Made by a program: the position numbers and the translations under genes. From Bernardetia sp. ABR2-2B (GTDB taxonomy: Bacteria; Bacteroidota; Bacteroidia; Cytophagales; Bernardetiaceae), in assembly GCF_037126435.1 (NCBI RefSeq), contig NZ_CP147020.1, positions 1,325,001 to 1,389,000 of the forward strand: a stretch of DNA of 64,000 bases, in the 5' to 3' direction. The notes beneath the pieces were generated by a model. The model was not told the DNA's origin. It searched no databases and was given only the letters and a program-made list of their open reading frames with translations. Of the stretch, positions 53,739-64,000 are shown piece after piece (within the stretch, counting starts at the first letter, position 1; every line of letters begins with the position of its first letter).

Positions 53739-55148
53739 TTAATCATTCACACCTTTATTTTTATCTTCTCTTTCAATATATTCTGTTTCTGTGAGTGGTA
53801 TTACCCATTTATATAACTTCCAACTTCTCTGCTCTTTTGTCAAATCTACATTTGGATCAATGAAGGTTTGCTTTCTTCTTCCATTCAAAGACATTTCAGA
53901 TTCTACTTTTATGATTGGTTCTATATAGCCTTTTTCTTTTTTATAAATTTCTTCCAAAAAATGAGCGTATTGTAATATCATATCTGGGTCTTTTTTCATT
54001 TTGTTTGCCTGTTTGTATGACAAATACTGATTTGGATAAACCGTTTCTTGCTTATCTGATTTGGCATCACTGACTTTAAAATTTGTAATTCCTCGTTTGG
54101 TTCGTAACATCATTCTCCACGAAAAAAAATGTCCTTGTTCTGTCCAACTAGGGTCTTCTCCATACAAATATGCTCTCCAAGGAAGGAAGAATTGAATAAC
54201 AAAAAATAAAATAAAGAATGAATAAACAAACTTTTGATACGATTTTGAAGTATCAGAATACTGAAAAAAATGCGTATTTGGTTTTGGTAATTTTTTATCA
54301 AAATATTTGAAAATCCACCAATTTCTAAAAACAGAAGGAGGAAAAAATAAAGCTGTCGCAGCAATAGAAAACCAAGGAAAAGTACCGATTCCGAACGTAA
54401 TGGCATTAGTAGCGTGAAAAAAGATAGCCAAAATAAAGGTTACTTTTCTAGTTTTTTTCCAAAGCATCAGAGGAACGACAAGCAAATCAAAAGCAATTCC
54501 ACCATAAGCCACCAAAAAAGCATGATATTTATGAGCTAATAAAACCCCTAAATAGGGAATAGGGTGGTCGGCTTTATTAGCAAGCCAAATTTGCATGGGT
54601 TGAGCATGAAGCCAATCAATATTTAGTTTTGCTAATCCTGCATAAAAATAAACAATACTGAGCTGGACAACGAAACAATAAACCGTCCAAGCAGGTACTT
54701 GAGAAGATTTAAGTTGAGGATTCTGATGAGTATCTATTGAAAAAGCTCGGTTAGCAGGAAGAAAAGCAAATACCAAAAATAAGAGACAGTATAAATATAC
54801 ATGGTTGATATAGAGCGTTTTTTCCATCAAAAAAATATAAGTAGCCGAAAAAAACATGGCAATACAAGCAAATCTATACTTAAACCCAAAGACAACCATC
54901 AGTCCCAAAATAAAATTTATTCCAAAATGAAGATACACCAACATTGGCTCTGACCAAGGTTTGATAAAGGGTGCAAAGGAATATGAAAAATGATAATCTC
55001 CAGTAATGAGTGTTTTTCCGTACGGCGACAATGCACCTCCACAGAGTTCGATAGTCATTAAAAGTCCTAAAACGATTCTTGCATAAATCAAAGGTGCAAT
55101 ATCAATAGGAGCAGTTAGTTTGTCTTTTAATTCTTGATATAGTTTCAT
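53739..55148 (-). CDS. HTTM domain (gamma-carboxylase-like) membrane protein
   Basis: The 469-residue protein has about eight helices and the HTTM (vitamin K-dependent gamma-carboxylase-related) signature: RIVLGLLMTIELCG, the YFYAGLAKLNIDWLHAQPM segment with Lys174 at the position of the carboxylase active-site lysine, and FHATNAITFGIGTFPW. A soluble C-terminal region of 150 residues follows. Bacterial HTTM proteins are of unknown function; no peptide substrate gene is adjacent. Confidence 0.85.
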   Translation of the reverse strand: MKLYQELKDKLTAPIDIAPLIYARIVLGLLMTIELCGGALSPYGKTLITGDYHFSYSFAPFIKPWSEPMLVYLHFGINFILGLMVVFGFKYRFACIAMFFSATYIFLMEKTLYINHVYLYCLLFLVFAFLPANRAFSIDTHQNPQLKSSQVPAWTVYCFVVQLSIVYFYAGLAKLNIDWLHAQPMQIWLANKADHPIPYLGVLLAHKYHAFLVAYGGIAFDLLVVPLMLWKKTRKVTFILAIFFHATNAITFGIGTFPWFSIAATALFFPPSVFRNWWIFKYFDKKLPKPNTHFFQYSDTSKSYQKFVYSFFILFFVIQFFLPWRAYLYGEDPSWTEQGHFFSWRMMLRTKRGITNFKVSDAKSDKQETVYPNQYLSYKQANKMKKDPDMILQYAHFLEEIYKKEKGYIEPIIKVESEMSLNGRRKQTFIDPNVDLTKEQRSWKLYKWVIPLTETEYIEREDKNKGVND

Positions 55149-55185
55149 CTACCAAAGATACAGTAGAGTTTTTTTTAGACAAAAT

Positions 55186-55224
55186 AAAACCCTTACTATT
55201 CAAAAAATGAACGGTAAGGATTTT
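55186..55224 (-). terminator. Terminator after the tiny lmo0937-type gene
   Basis: A 16-bp stem with three mismatches (arms AAAACCCTTACTATTC and GAACGGTAAGGATTTT) follows the minus-strand stop at 55255. Confidence 0.65.
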
Positions 55225-55254
55225 GAAATTTCTTATCTGCTTTTTAAGTCATTG

Positions 55255-55413
55255 TTATATGACTTTTCCACCACGAATAACACGAAATAAAACTGCGATA
55301 ATAGCAATAACTAATAATACGTGAATGATTCCTCCTGTATAAGCACCAGTAAAGAAACTCAATGCCCAAGCAATAACAAGAACAACAGCGATGATATATA
55401 ATAAATTACCCAT
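55255..55413 (-). CDS. Lmo0937 family (DUF5670-type) small membrane protein
   Basis: This 52-residue protein is too short for most gene callers: MGNLLYIIAVVLVIAWALS, FFTGAYTGGIIHVLLVIAII and a short AVLFRVIRGGKVI end. Two helices flank a GAYTGG turn; the GNLLYIIAVVLVIAW start and the TGG-IIH loop are typical of Lmo0937-type proteins, often stress-induced. It lies in a minus-strand run with a CsbD-like and another tiny membrane gene. Confidence 0.85.
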   Translation of the reverse strand: MGNLLYIIAVVLVIAWALSFFTGAYTGGIIHVLLVIAIIAVLFRVIRGGKVI

Positions 55414-55509
55414 AATAATAAAGATTAAAAAATTGAGGTTAAAAAATGGAAGATTTGGTTGTCTTCTCTGAAAATTGAATAGTATTTTGTCTTAAATATG
55501 AAATAGCAG

Positions 55510-55695
55510 TTAGATTGATTTTATCATCTTGACTACTTCGTCTCTAGTCTTTCCTAATTTCTGTTGAATTTTGCCCAACATTTGTTCTTCTTGACCTTCT
55601 GTATAAGTCAAATCATCATCTGTAAGTGATGCATATGATTTTTTCATGCGTCCTTTTGCTTCGTTCCACGTTCCTTTGTATTCTAGCTTGTCCAT
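55510..55695 (-). CDS. CsbD family general stress protein
   Basis: The 61-residue protein has the CsbD core YKGTWNEAKGRMKKSYASLTDDDL followed by EGQEEQMLGKIQQKLGKTRDEV, matching the family (60-70 residues, hydrophilic helical). CsbD-type proteins are controlled by stress sigma factors elsewhere; function unknown. It is 96 bases upstream of the Lmo0937-type gene. Confidence 0.92.
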   Translation of the reverse strand: MDKLEYKGTWNEAKGRMKKSYASLTDDDLTYTEGQEEQMLGKIQQKLGKTRDEVVKMIKSI

Positions 55696-55803
55696 AATAA
55701 AAATTAATATTAAAAAAATGAATTATAAATTAGTTTTGAATATTTACTAATAAATAATTTTATATAGATAGTTGAGTTGTTTTTTATCGTTGTATTGTAG
55801 ATT

Positions 55804-55995
55804 TTAGCCTTCTACTTTTCCACTTGTAGTTTTGAAAAGTCCCATTCCAGATGCAAAAAATATTAGACCAAGAATAGCAAATATCCAAGGATTTTGATTA
55901 GATAGATTTTGTCCAAAAATTCCGAATACTCCTACTACTAATCCAATGATGCCCATAAGAATAAGGAAAATGCTAATTATTGCTTTGAAGTTCAT
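55804..55995 (-). CDS. Small two-helix membrane protein
   Basis: The 63-residue protein has two hydrophobic helices (IISIFLILMGIIGLVVGVFG and NPWIFAILGLIFFASGMGLF) with a short polar loop. Not recognised as a named family. It is the first of three tiny minus-strand genes (this one, CsbD-like, Lmo0937-like), a combination that looks like a stress-response set. Confidence 0.6.
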   Translation of the reverse strand: MNFKAIISIFLILMGIIGLVVGVFGIFGQNLSNQNPWIFAILGLIFFASGMGLFKTTSGKVEG

Positions 55996-56578
55996 AGTTT
56001 AAAAATTTATGAGTCTGTGAGGACTAGGTAAAAAAATGGAAATCAGCAAAATAAATTTGACTAAATTTCTTAAATATCTTAATAAATGTATTTTCTTGAT
56101 TTTGACAGAAATTCTTTATTTAGTAGAATATAGTTTGAGAAGGAAAATAAAAAAAATGATTGTTTCCTTATCAGAAAAAATGGCTTTTATTATAAAGCAA
56201 AACTATTTAAAGTGTCTGTCTGCTTATATATACTCTAATTGATGAAGAAAGGTTACACAAAATTGAAAATATTTTATATTTTTTTTCAGAATCATTAAAA
56301 AAGTATCTTTTATAAGGCATTTTGAGCATAAAAATGAGACAATAACTTTTTCGTTTCTTTCATAGAAATAGATAAATTCAAAAGCCACAGCAAGATGCCG
56401 ACTACATACTTACAAAATGTGAGAGTCATTTTGCTTCTTGCTTAGAAGTTAGGAAAGATGTAAGTGAAAACCCTTGATTTGTTATAAGATAAAACAGGTT
56501 AAAACAAAAACTATTTTTTTATTTTTTATGCAAAGAATGTTTTTTTGCATCTATAGTATTTACTCACTAATTTAAAAA
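55996..56578. other. Intergenic region, no supported gene
   Basis: 583 AT-rich bases. A 68-codon frame at 56036-56242 has a Lys/Ile/Leu/Phe-dominated translation and is unlikely to be real. The section 56370-56480 is slightly richer in G+C (for example AAAAGCCACAGCAAGATGCCG near 56380) and could hold a small RNA, but I found no convincing fold. Confidence 0.5.
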
Positions 56579-57187
56579 ATGTCTAGATTATTCTTTGTTA
56601 TTAAAGTATTCTTTGTGAGCTTATTTGCTTTTTTTATCATTAACGCAACTACATTAACATTTGAGGCTTACTTTGATGGATATAATAAAATAGGTTACCC
56701 ATTTATTTTTTATCAAAGTACTGGAGGAAAATGTTTAAATTGTGATGCTGCAAATTTCTTTAAAGTCGATTATTTAATGTTTGATTTCTCCATTACTATA
56801 ATTATTGTTTTACTTATATTTTTCTTATATGATAGAAAAAGCCTATCTCTTTTTCCCAAAAAATGTGTCCTTATAACCTTGTCATCTGTTTTATTAGCAT
56901 TATTACAGTCTTATCTATTTCATATAGGAACAAGTTGTTACGCACATGAGATTTTTTCAGTTTATTTTTTTATAGAGTTATTTATATTTTTACTTGTTAT
57001 TTTATCAGGATTTGAAAGCAAACTATCCATCCTACTTTATTTCATTGCTTTCCTCTTAGAAACCACTTATTTTTCATTGAATGACTTACTACCAATACAA
57101 CCAAACCTTATTTTGATTATTGGAATACTTAGGGTTTATATTTTTTTTATTTTATTCAAAGATATAATAAGCAAAAAAACCATATAG
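56579..57187 (+). CDS. Hypothetical membrane protein
   Basis: The 202 residues span about five or six helices with short loops. The first loop has GGKCLNCDAANFF, a CxxC that could be redox-active, and another Cys in HIGTSCYAHE. The profile (MauE/DoxX-like size) hints at a thiol-linked membrane protein, but no family is certain. Its stop codon lies inside the terminator stem that follows. Confidence 0.6.
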   Translation: MSRLFFVIKVFFVSLFAFFIINATTLTFEAYFDGYNKIGYPFIFYQSTGGKCLNCDAANFFKVDYLMFDFSITIIIVLLIFFLYDRKSLSLFPKKCVLITLSSVLLALLQSYLFHIGTSCYAHEIFSVYFFIELFIFLLVILSGFESKLSILLYFIAFLLETTYFSLNDLLPIQPNLILIIGILRVYIFFILFKDIISKKTI

Positions 57188-57206
57188 ATTTAAATAATCT
57201 ATATGG
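57180..57206 (+). terminator. Terminator overlapping the stop codon of the preceding gene
   Basis: An 11-bp stem CCATATAGATT/AATCTATATGG is followed by a short T-run. The TAG stop is part of the left arm. Confidence 0.8.
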
Positions 57207-57236
57207 CTTTTTACTTTTCATCTATTACTCATTTTA

Positions 57237-60366
<3,130 letters not shown>

Positions 60367-60594
60367 TCTACCCTAAATATCTAATCATTTTGTGTTTTAT
60401 ACAAATTACGAGCGATTAAGTACGTGAAAATCACAAAGAAAAACTAAATAGTCGCTCTAAATTAAATTTTGAGAAACATGTCTTCAAGACTTATACAAGT
60501 GATAAATACCTTGATGTTCAACTTTTTATTTGACTTGGTGGACTTAACTTTGCAGCATATAAAATAAGAAACATCTCTAATTACTTATTAAAAA

Positions 60595-60789
60595 ATGCAC
60601 ACACTTAAAATAAATCTGTTTTCTTTTTTATCTCCAACAAACTCTTCAAAAAAAGCAATTACTACAAAGAGTAGCATCAAAAATTCTTCAAAAAAAGAAA
60701 AATCAAAAAAAACATCTATAAAAAATAATTTACCTTCAAACTCAAAAGAAGATACTGCTATATACTACCTTCCAGTACACTTGATGTAA
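60595..60789 (+). CDS. Possible small Ser/Lys-rich protein
   Basis: The 64-codon frame from an ATG has a Ser- and Lys-dominated sequence without membrane segment. Composition could be random AT-rich DNA. It stands between divergent neighbours. Listed only as a weak candidate. Confidence 0.2.
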   Translation: MHTLKINLFSFLSPTNSSKKAITTKSSIKNSSKKEKSKKTSIKNNLPSNSKEDTAIYYLPVHLM

Positions 60790-60860
60790 AGAAAAAACAC
60801 GCCTACTGCATAAACTTATACAAAGACGTGTTTCAAATAATAATCTACATTCCTTGCATA

Positions 60861-61415
60861 TTATTTTCTAAAAACCCAATTGATAGCATTTTCTTTACTT
60901 ACATAAAATCTGCATTCATAAGGCATTGTTTGCTGCAGATAACTGACTACATAATCAATTCCTACTTTATGCATAGGAGCATCTGTACGTAAAATAGCTA
61001 ACTTAGCAAACTCTATTTCTTGTTTTTGCATACGAGGAATCCAGTCTAGCATAAGCCACGCACGAGCAAACATACTGACATATCCTAACTCCATAGCATC
61101 AACCAATAAATCTTTAACATCATAAAGATAGATAAACTCAAGTAGTTTATTCATTACTTCTTTATACTGCTCATCAGTTATATCTCCTCTCCATTCTAAA
61201 GCTAAAATTCCGTCTTTGATAGCTTCCTTGTTTGTTTTGTCTTTTGGAATATAACTAATTCTGGCAAAAGGAACTTCAAAAAGAACTGTATTATGAAGAG
61301 GGATTTCGATATTTTTTTTATCTAGTCTTTTTTTATAGGCACTATGAGCGTCATCAAAAATTTGCTTTTTTGAAGCATACTCTTCTTTGTGTATTGTCTT
61401 AAAAGAATGAATCAT
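60861..61415 (-). CDS. STAS/SpoIIAA-like protein
   Basis: From ATG 61415 the protein is 184 residues. It has a helical N-terminal arm to about residue 40, then a STAS-like domain: ILALEWRGDITDEQYKEVMNKL, DVKDLLVDAMELGYVS, and the C-terminal FYVSKENAINWVFRK. It shares key words with the 48035 protein. The upstream-open frame (to 61499) is a hydrophobic stretch that fits neither, so the internal ATG is chosen. Confidence 0.6.
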   Translation of the reverse strand: MIHSFKTIHKEEYASKKQIFDDAHSAYKKRLDKKNIEIPLHNTVLFEVPFARISYIPKDKTNKEAIKDGILALEWRGDITDEQYKEVMNKLLEFIYLYDVKDLLVDAMELGYVSMFARAWLMLDWIPRMQKQEIEFAKLAILRTDAPMHKVGIDYVVSYLQQTMPYECRFYVSKENAINWVFRK

Positions 61416-61733
61416 TATTATAATTATTAAGGGGGAGTTTGAAGTAATATAAAACTCAAAATTGTTCAAGGGTACAGAAATTTTACACAGAAAAGACACT
61501 GTTTTTTTAAGGGAAAACTAATATCTAAACACAGATAAAACTTACTTTTTGATTTTTAAAAAATTCTTTTGAGTTATAATTTTTACTTTTGTCAAAAATA
61601 ATACTGTAAAATTGACAAAATATTTTGATATTTGCTAAACGGTAGTACATTGTGATTACAATTTAAGAAAACTTTATCACTTTTTCATCTAATTTTTAGA
61701 TTATTTAATGATAAATTTGAATAATTTTAATTT

Positions 61734-62219
61734 AATAGGTCATCTTATCGCTTTTATATTTTTTGTTTGGTAACTTTTTTAAAGTAAAAAAATCAGAAAA
61801 TGAAAGAGGAAAGTCTGAGCAGCACAGAGCAACATGCTTCCTAACGGGAAGGCTATACCAAATCAAAACAAGTTGTAAGTATAGACGGAAAGTGTTACAG
61901 AAAATAACCACCTTTTTATTTGTTTTGAATAAAAATAAATGAAATGGAAAGGGTGAAAAGGTGTGGTAAGAGCGCACCGACAAAAAAGGCAACTTTTTTG
62001 GGCGAATAAACCCCATGTGCTGAAAGACCAAATAAGTCTGCGAATGTTTTTTATTCTCATTTATTTTGAGAAAAAACAAAAAAGTTGCTCGCTGGAGCAG
62101 ACGGGTAGGTCGTTAAAGCTGTTTTGTGAAATTCAGCGTAGATAAATGATAGGACAAGTTTATTTTTTGTTTTGAAAACGGGAAATCAAACTGGACAGGA
62201 CTCGGCTTATAGACTTATT
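61734..62219 (+). ncRNA. rnpB: RNase P RNA component (class A)
   Basis: The catalytic RNA of RNase P, which trims the 5' ends of tRNA precursors. Universal blocks appear in order: GAGGAAAGTCTGAGC near 61806, ACAGAAAATAACCACC near 61897, GGGTGAAAAGGTGTGGTAAG with GAGCGCACCG near 61950, CCAAATAAG, CGGGTAGGTCG, GTAGATAAATGATAGG and the 3' GGACAGGACTCGGCTTATAG. The 5' end AATAGGTC (61734-61741) pairs with GACTTATT (62212-62219) to form P1. At about 486 nt it is longer than E. coli RNA (377) because of AT-rich extensions in P12 and near P15. No real protein gene overlaps it. A terminator follows. Confidence 0.95.
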
Positions 62220-62233
62220 TTTACAACTTATTT

Positions 62234-62275
62234 AAAGTCAGCATTCTGAATTGAGAGATTCAAAATTCTGACTTT
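62234..62275 (+). terminator. Terminator of rnpB
   Basis: A long imperfect stem based on AAAGTCAG/CTGACTTT with inner TGAAT/ATTCA, followed by a run of T. Confidence 0.85.
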
Positions 62276-62451
62276 TTTATTTTTACTCTTTCTAATTCAG
62301 TTCTGAACTGAGAAAATTTAAGGGTTCTTACCTAACCTTTTCTGAATAAATTTCATTGTTTAATCTCTGTTCTCTTGGCATTTATATCTTTTTTATAAGG
62401 TTTTGTGTATATTTCCGTTATAAAACTATAAAATTCTGAAAATCAAATTAT

Positions 62452-64000
62452 ATGAACTATTTTTTCTATACTAAAAACTATTTTGTTAGTTCAAAACTGT
62501 TTTCTACATTGTGTTTTTTACTTTTTTATTCTCTCGTTTCACTTTCTTTTGCTCAAAAGGAAAATAATATAAGTGAGAATGAAATAAGTGTGATGGAATT
62601 CGTTTTTGAAGAACAGAAATCTCCTACACTTAAAGATGACAACTTTCCAAAAGAAGCTTTAAAAATAGTATCCAACTATGAAAAAACAACAGCTTATAAA
62701 TTAAAGTATGACGTAGAAATTGCACTAAATTCAAACAAAAAAGATAATTATACAATAACATTTGTTTCTAAAGAAGTAACTGGAGGAACATATCGTAACT
62801 TTTCGATAGCTGACTATCTACTCCCTGAGCAAATTAGTTTTGAAGTAACTTGGGGGAATAAAATTAAGAATGATAAAACAGACAATAAAACCATAAAAAA
62901 AGAATTTTCTAGAGTAGAATTTGATATTAATCATAAAGTAAGTGTTGATGTTTCTTTTCCGATGACTGAAGAGTTTAGTCCTATTTTGATAGAAGAAATA
63001 ACCTTTCATTATGGAGAATTACAGGAAAAAGGACTTCGTTCTCGCATAAAATTAATTGATGAATATTATAATGAATCGCAGAAAATAGAAGGTTTTTTGA
63101 AAGATTTGGCTGCTATTCAAAAAGAAAACAATAATGATAATAAGACTGAATTAAAAGAAAAACTAATTCCCATAGAAAATGCCATTAACAAACTAGATGC
63201 ATACGCAAGTGAACTCATTACAGATGAAGAAGACCCTGTAAAACTTCGTCAGCAACTTAGTAATCTAAAAACTTCTTACACACAAACTCGTTCAGTGCTT
63301 TTTGCTTCTACGGCTCAATCAAAAAAAGAATGTCAAGAAGAGTATCAACAAGCAAAACAATATTTGGATGATGGAAAAGCAAACTCAGCACAACTAACTT
63401 TTACGGCTGTATTAGCAAAATGCCCTACTCATATTCCATCACTTATTCGTAGAGCACAATTATTTTATCAAGAAGGAAACTTCGATAATGCTCGTCAAGA
63501 CCTTTCACATGTTCCGAAAGGCGAGGAACTAAAACCTGCTTTAGCAACCGAGAGTGATTTGCAAACAGCTATTGAAAGCGTTTATTTTGATTTATTTGCA
63601 TTTTTTATACGCAAAGGGGATTATGCTTCCAAAAACTTAGAGTTTGATGAAGCTTTTGGCTTCTTTTCTCAAGCAGAAGAAATTTGCAAACAAAACCCAT
63701 TTTTACCAAACTGTACAGACCAACTTGCACCACGCCTTGAAAATGCAAAAAAAGACCAGTTAGAATATTTAGATGCACAAATCAGAAACTCCTTATACGA
63801 AAATAATTTATCAGAAGCTGTTGGTTTTGTCATTAAGTCAAAAAATATAGTAGGAAAGCAAGAACTGAAAGGCGAACTAAAAAACCATACTGAGTTACTT
63901 ACTCAAAAATTAGAAAAACGAACAAATGATGCCATCATTATACAAAATTGGGAGGAAGCATTAGAGGCTCTTGAGCTAAATGTAGGACTCAAAACAGGTC
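62452..64000 (+). CDS. Tetratricopeptide-repeat exported protein, cut by the window end
   Basis: From ATG 62452 a 516-codon frame is open to the window edge. The N-terminus is a signal peptide (FSTLCFLLFYSLVSLSFAQ). The first 180 mature residues are a beta-rich, unrecognised domain; then Lys/Glu/Leu helices follow and, from about residue 295, TPR-like repeats (ECQEEYQQAKQYLDDGKANSA, HIPSLIRRAQLFYQEGNFDNAR, and GEELKPALATESDL). Such proteins are usually periplasmic or outer-membrane scaffolds. The C-terminus is outside the window. Confidence 0.75.
   Translation, partial: MNYFFYTKNYFVSSKLFSTLCFLLFYSLVSLSFAQKENNISENEISVMEFVFEEQKSPTLKDDNFPKEALKIVSNYEKTTAYKLKYDVEIALNSNKKDNYTITFVSKEVTGGTYRNFSIADYLLPEQISFEVTWGNKIKNDKTDNKTIKKEFSRVEFDINHKVSVDVSFPMTEEFSPILIEEITFHYGELQEKGLRSRIKLIDEYYNESQKIEGFLKDLAAIQKENNNDNKTELKEKLIPIENAINKLDAYASELITDEEDPVKLRQQLSNLKTSYTQTRSVLFASTAQSKKECQEEYQQAKQYLDDGKANSAQLTFTAVLAKCPTHIPSLIRRAQLFYQEGNFDNARQDLSHVPKGEELKPALATESDLQTAIESVYFDLFAFFIRKGDYASKNLEFDEAFGFFSQAEEICKQNPFLPNCTDQLAPRLENAKKDQLEYLDAQIRNSLYENNLSEAVGFVIKSKNIVGKQELKGELKNHTELLTQKLEKRTNDAIIIQNWEEALEALELNVGLKTG

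Noticed and set aside
56036-56242. 68-codon frame upstream of the 56579 gene
   Set aside because: Composition is that of random AT-rich DNA, with Lys/Ile/Leu runs; no ribosome-binding or promoter signal.
61732-62145. Several ORFs on both strands
   Set aside because: They overlap the RNase P RNA, whose conserved blocks explain the sequence.

Overview
The window is about 64 kb of AT-rich (roughly one third G+C) bacterial chromosome. Gene content points to Bacteroidota, most likely order Cytophagales: a PorP/SprF-type type IX secretion protein, a bifunctional HisB, an OstA/LptA-like protein, TAnnTTTG-type promoter elements, almost no Shine-Dalgarno sequences, and many Bacteroidota-type hypothetical lipoproteins. 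The best guess is a Bernardetia/Flexibacter-like marine gliding bacterium. That genus-level call is a family-resemblance judgement, not a computed result.

Layout. 1-9 kb: a truncated YugP-type protease start, glycine C-acetyltransferase (kbl), a SlyD-like isomerase, a CsaA-like tRNA-binding protein, a glycosyltransferase, CysQ, Pcm, an ABC ATPase and a nitroreductase. 9-19 kb: thioredoxin, DUF2132, a YtxH protein, a small beta-barrel, an M1 aminopeptidase, ArsR divergent from a photolyase-related protein, a tandem pair of four-helix membrane proteins, a methyltransferase and an RND/MacA adaptor. 19.3-19.9 kb: a repeat nest with a 163-bp MITE carrying perfect 14-bp inverted ends and a 5-bp target duplication. 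20-34 kb: M48 protease, RfbC, CaCA exchanger, M20 peptidase, two tandem lipoproteins (one with a poly-A frameshift at its start), DUF2339, Fbp, HisB, MscS, PorP/SprF. 35-51 kb: OstA/LptA-like protein, SDR, a small island between duplicated terminators, the SpoIIM/RDD divergent pair, a MacB-like permease, GreA, HIT, NlpC/P60, PurK, STAS-like and DUF2452 proteins, L19, LpxH. 51-64 kb: L,D-transpeptidase, DapA, an HTTM (gamma-carboxylase-like) protein, a trio of tiny stress-type genes, GyrB, an orphan two-helix sensor, a second STAS-like protein, RNase P RNA (rnpB) and the start of a TPR protein that runs off the window.

Most genes stand alone or in pairs and are closed by strong bidirectional hairpin terminators. 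There is no prophage, CRISPR array, rRNA or tRNA, or complete IS transposase, and I did not find an obvious new multi-gene defence or biosynthetic system. The most unusual material is non-coding or structural: several families of palindromic or MITE-like repeats, leader hairpins (kbl, the ostA-like gene), a possible short RNA before the M1 peptidase, a homopolymer frameshift in a lipoprotein, a sensor module without an output domain, and a photolyase-family protein with too few cysteines for the family's Fe-S cluster.
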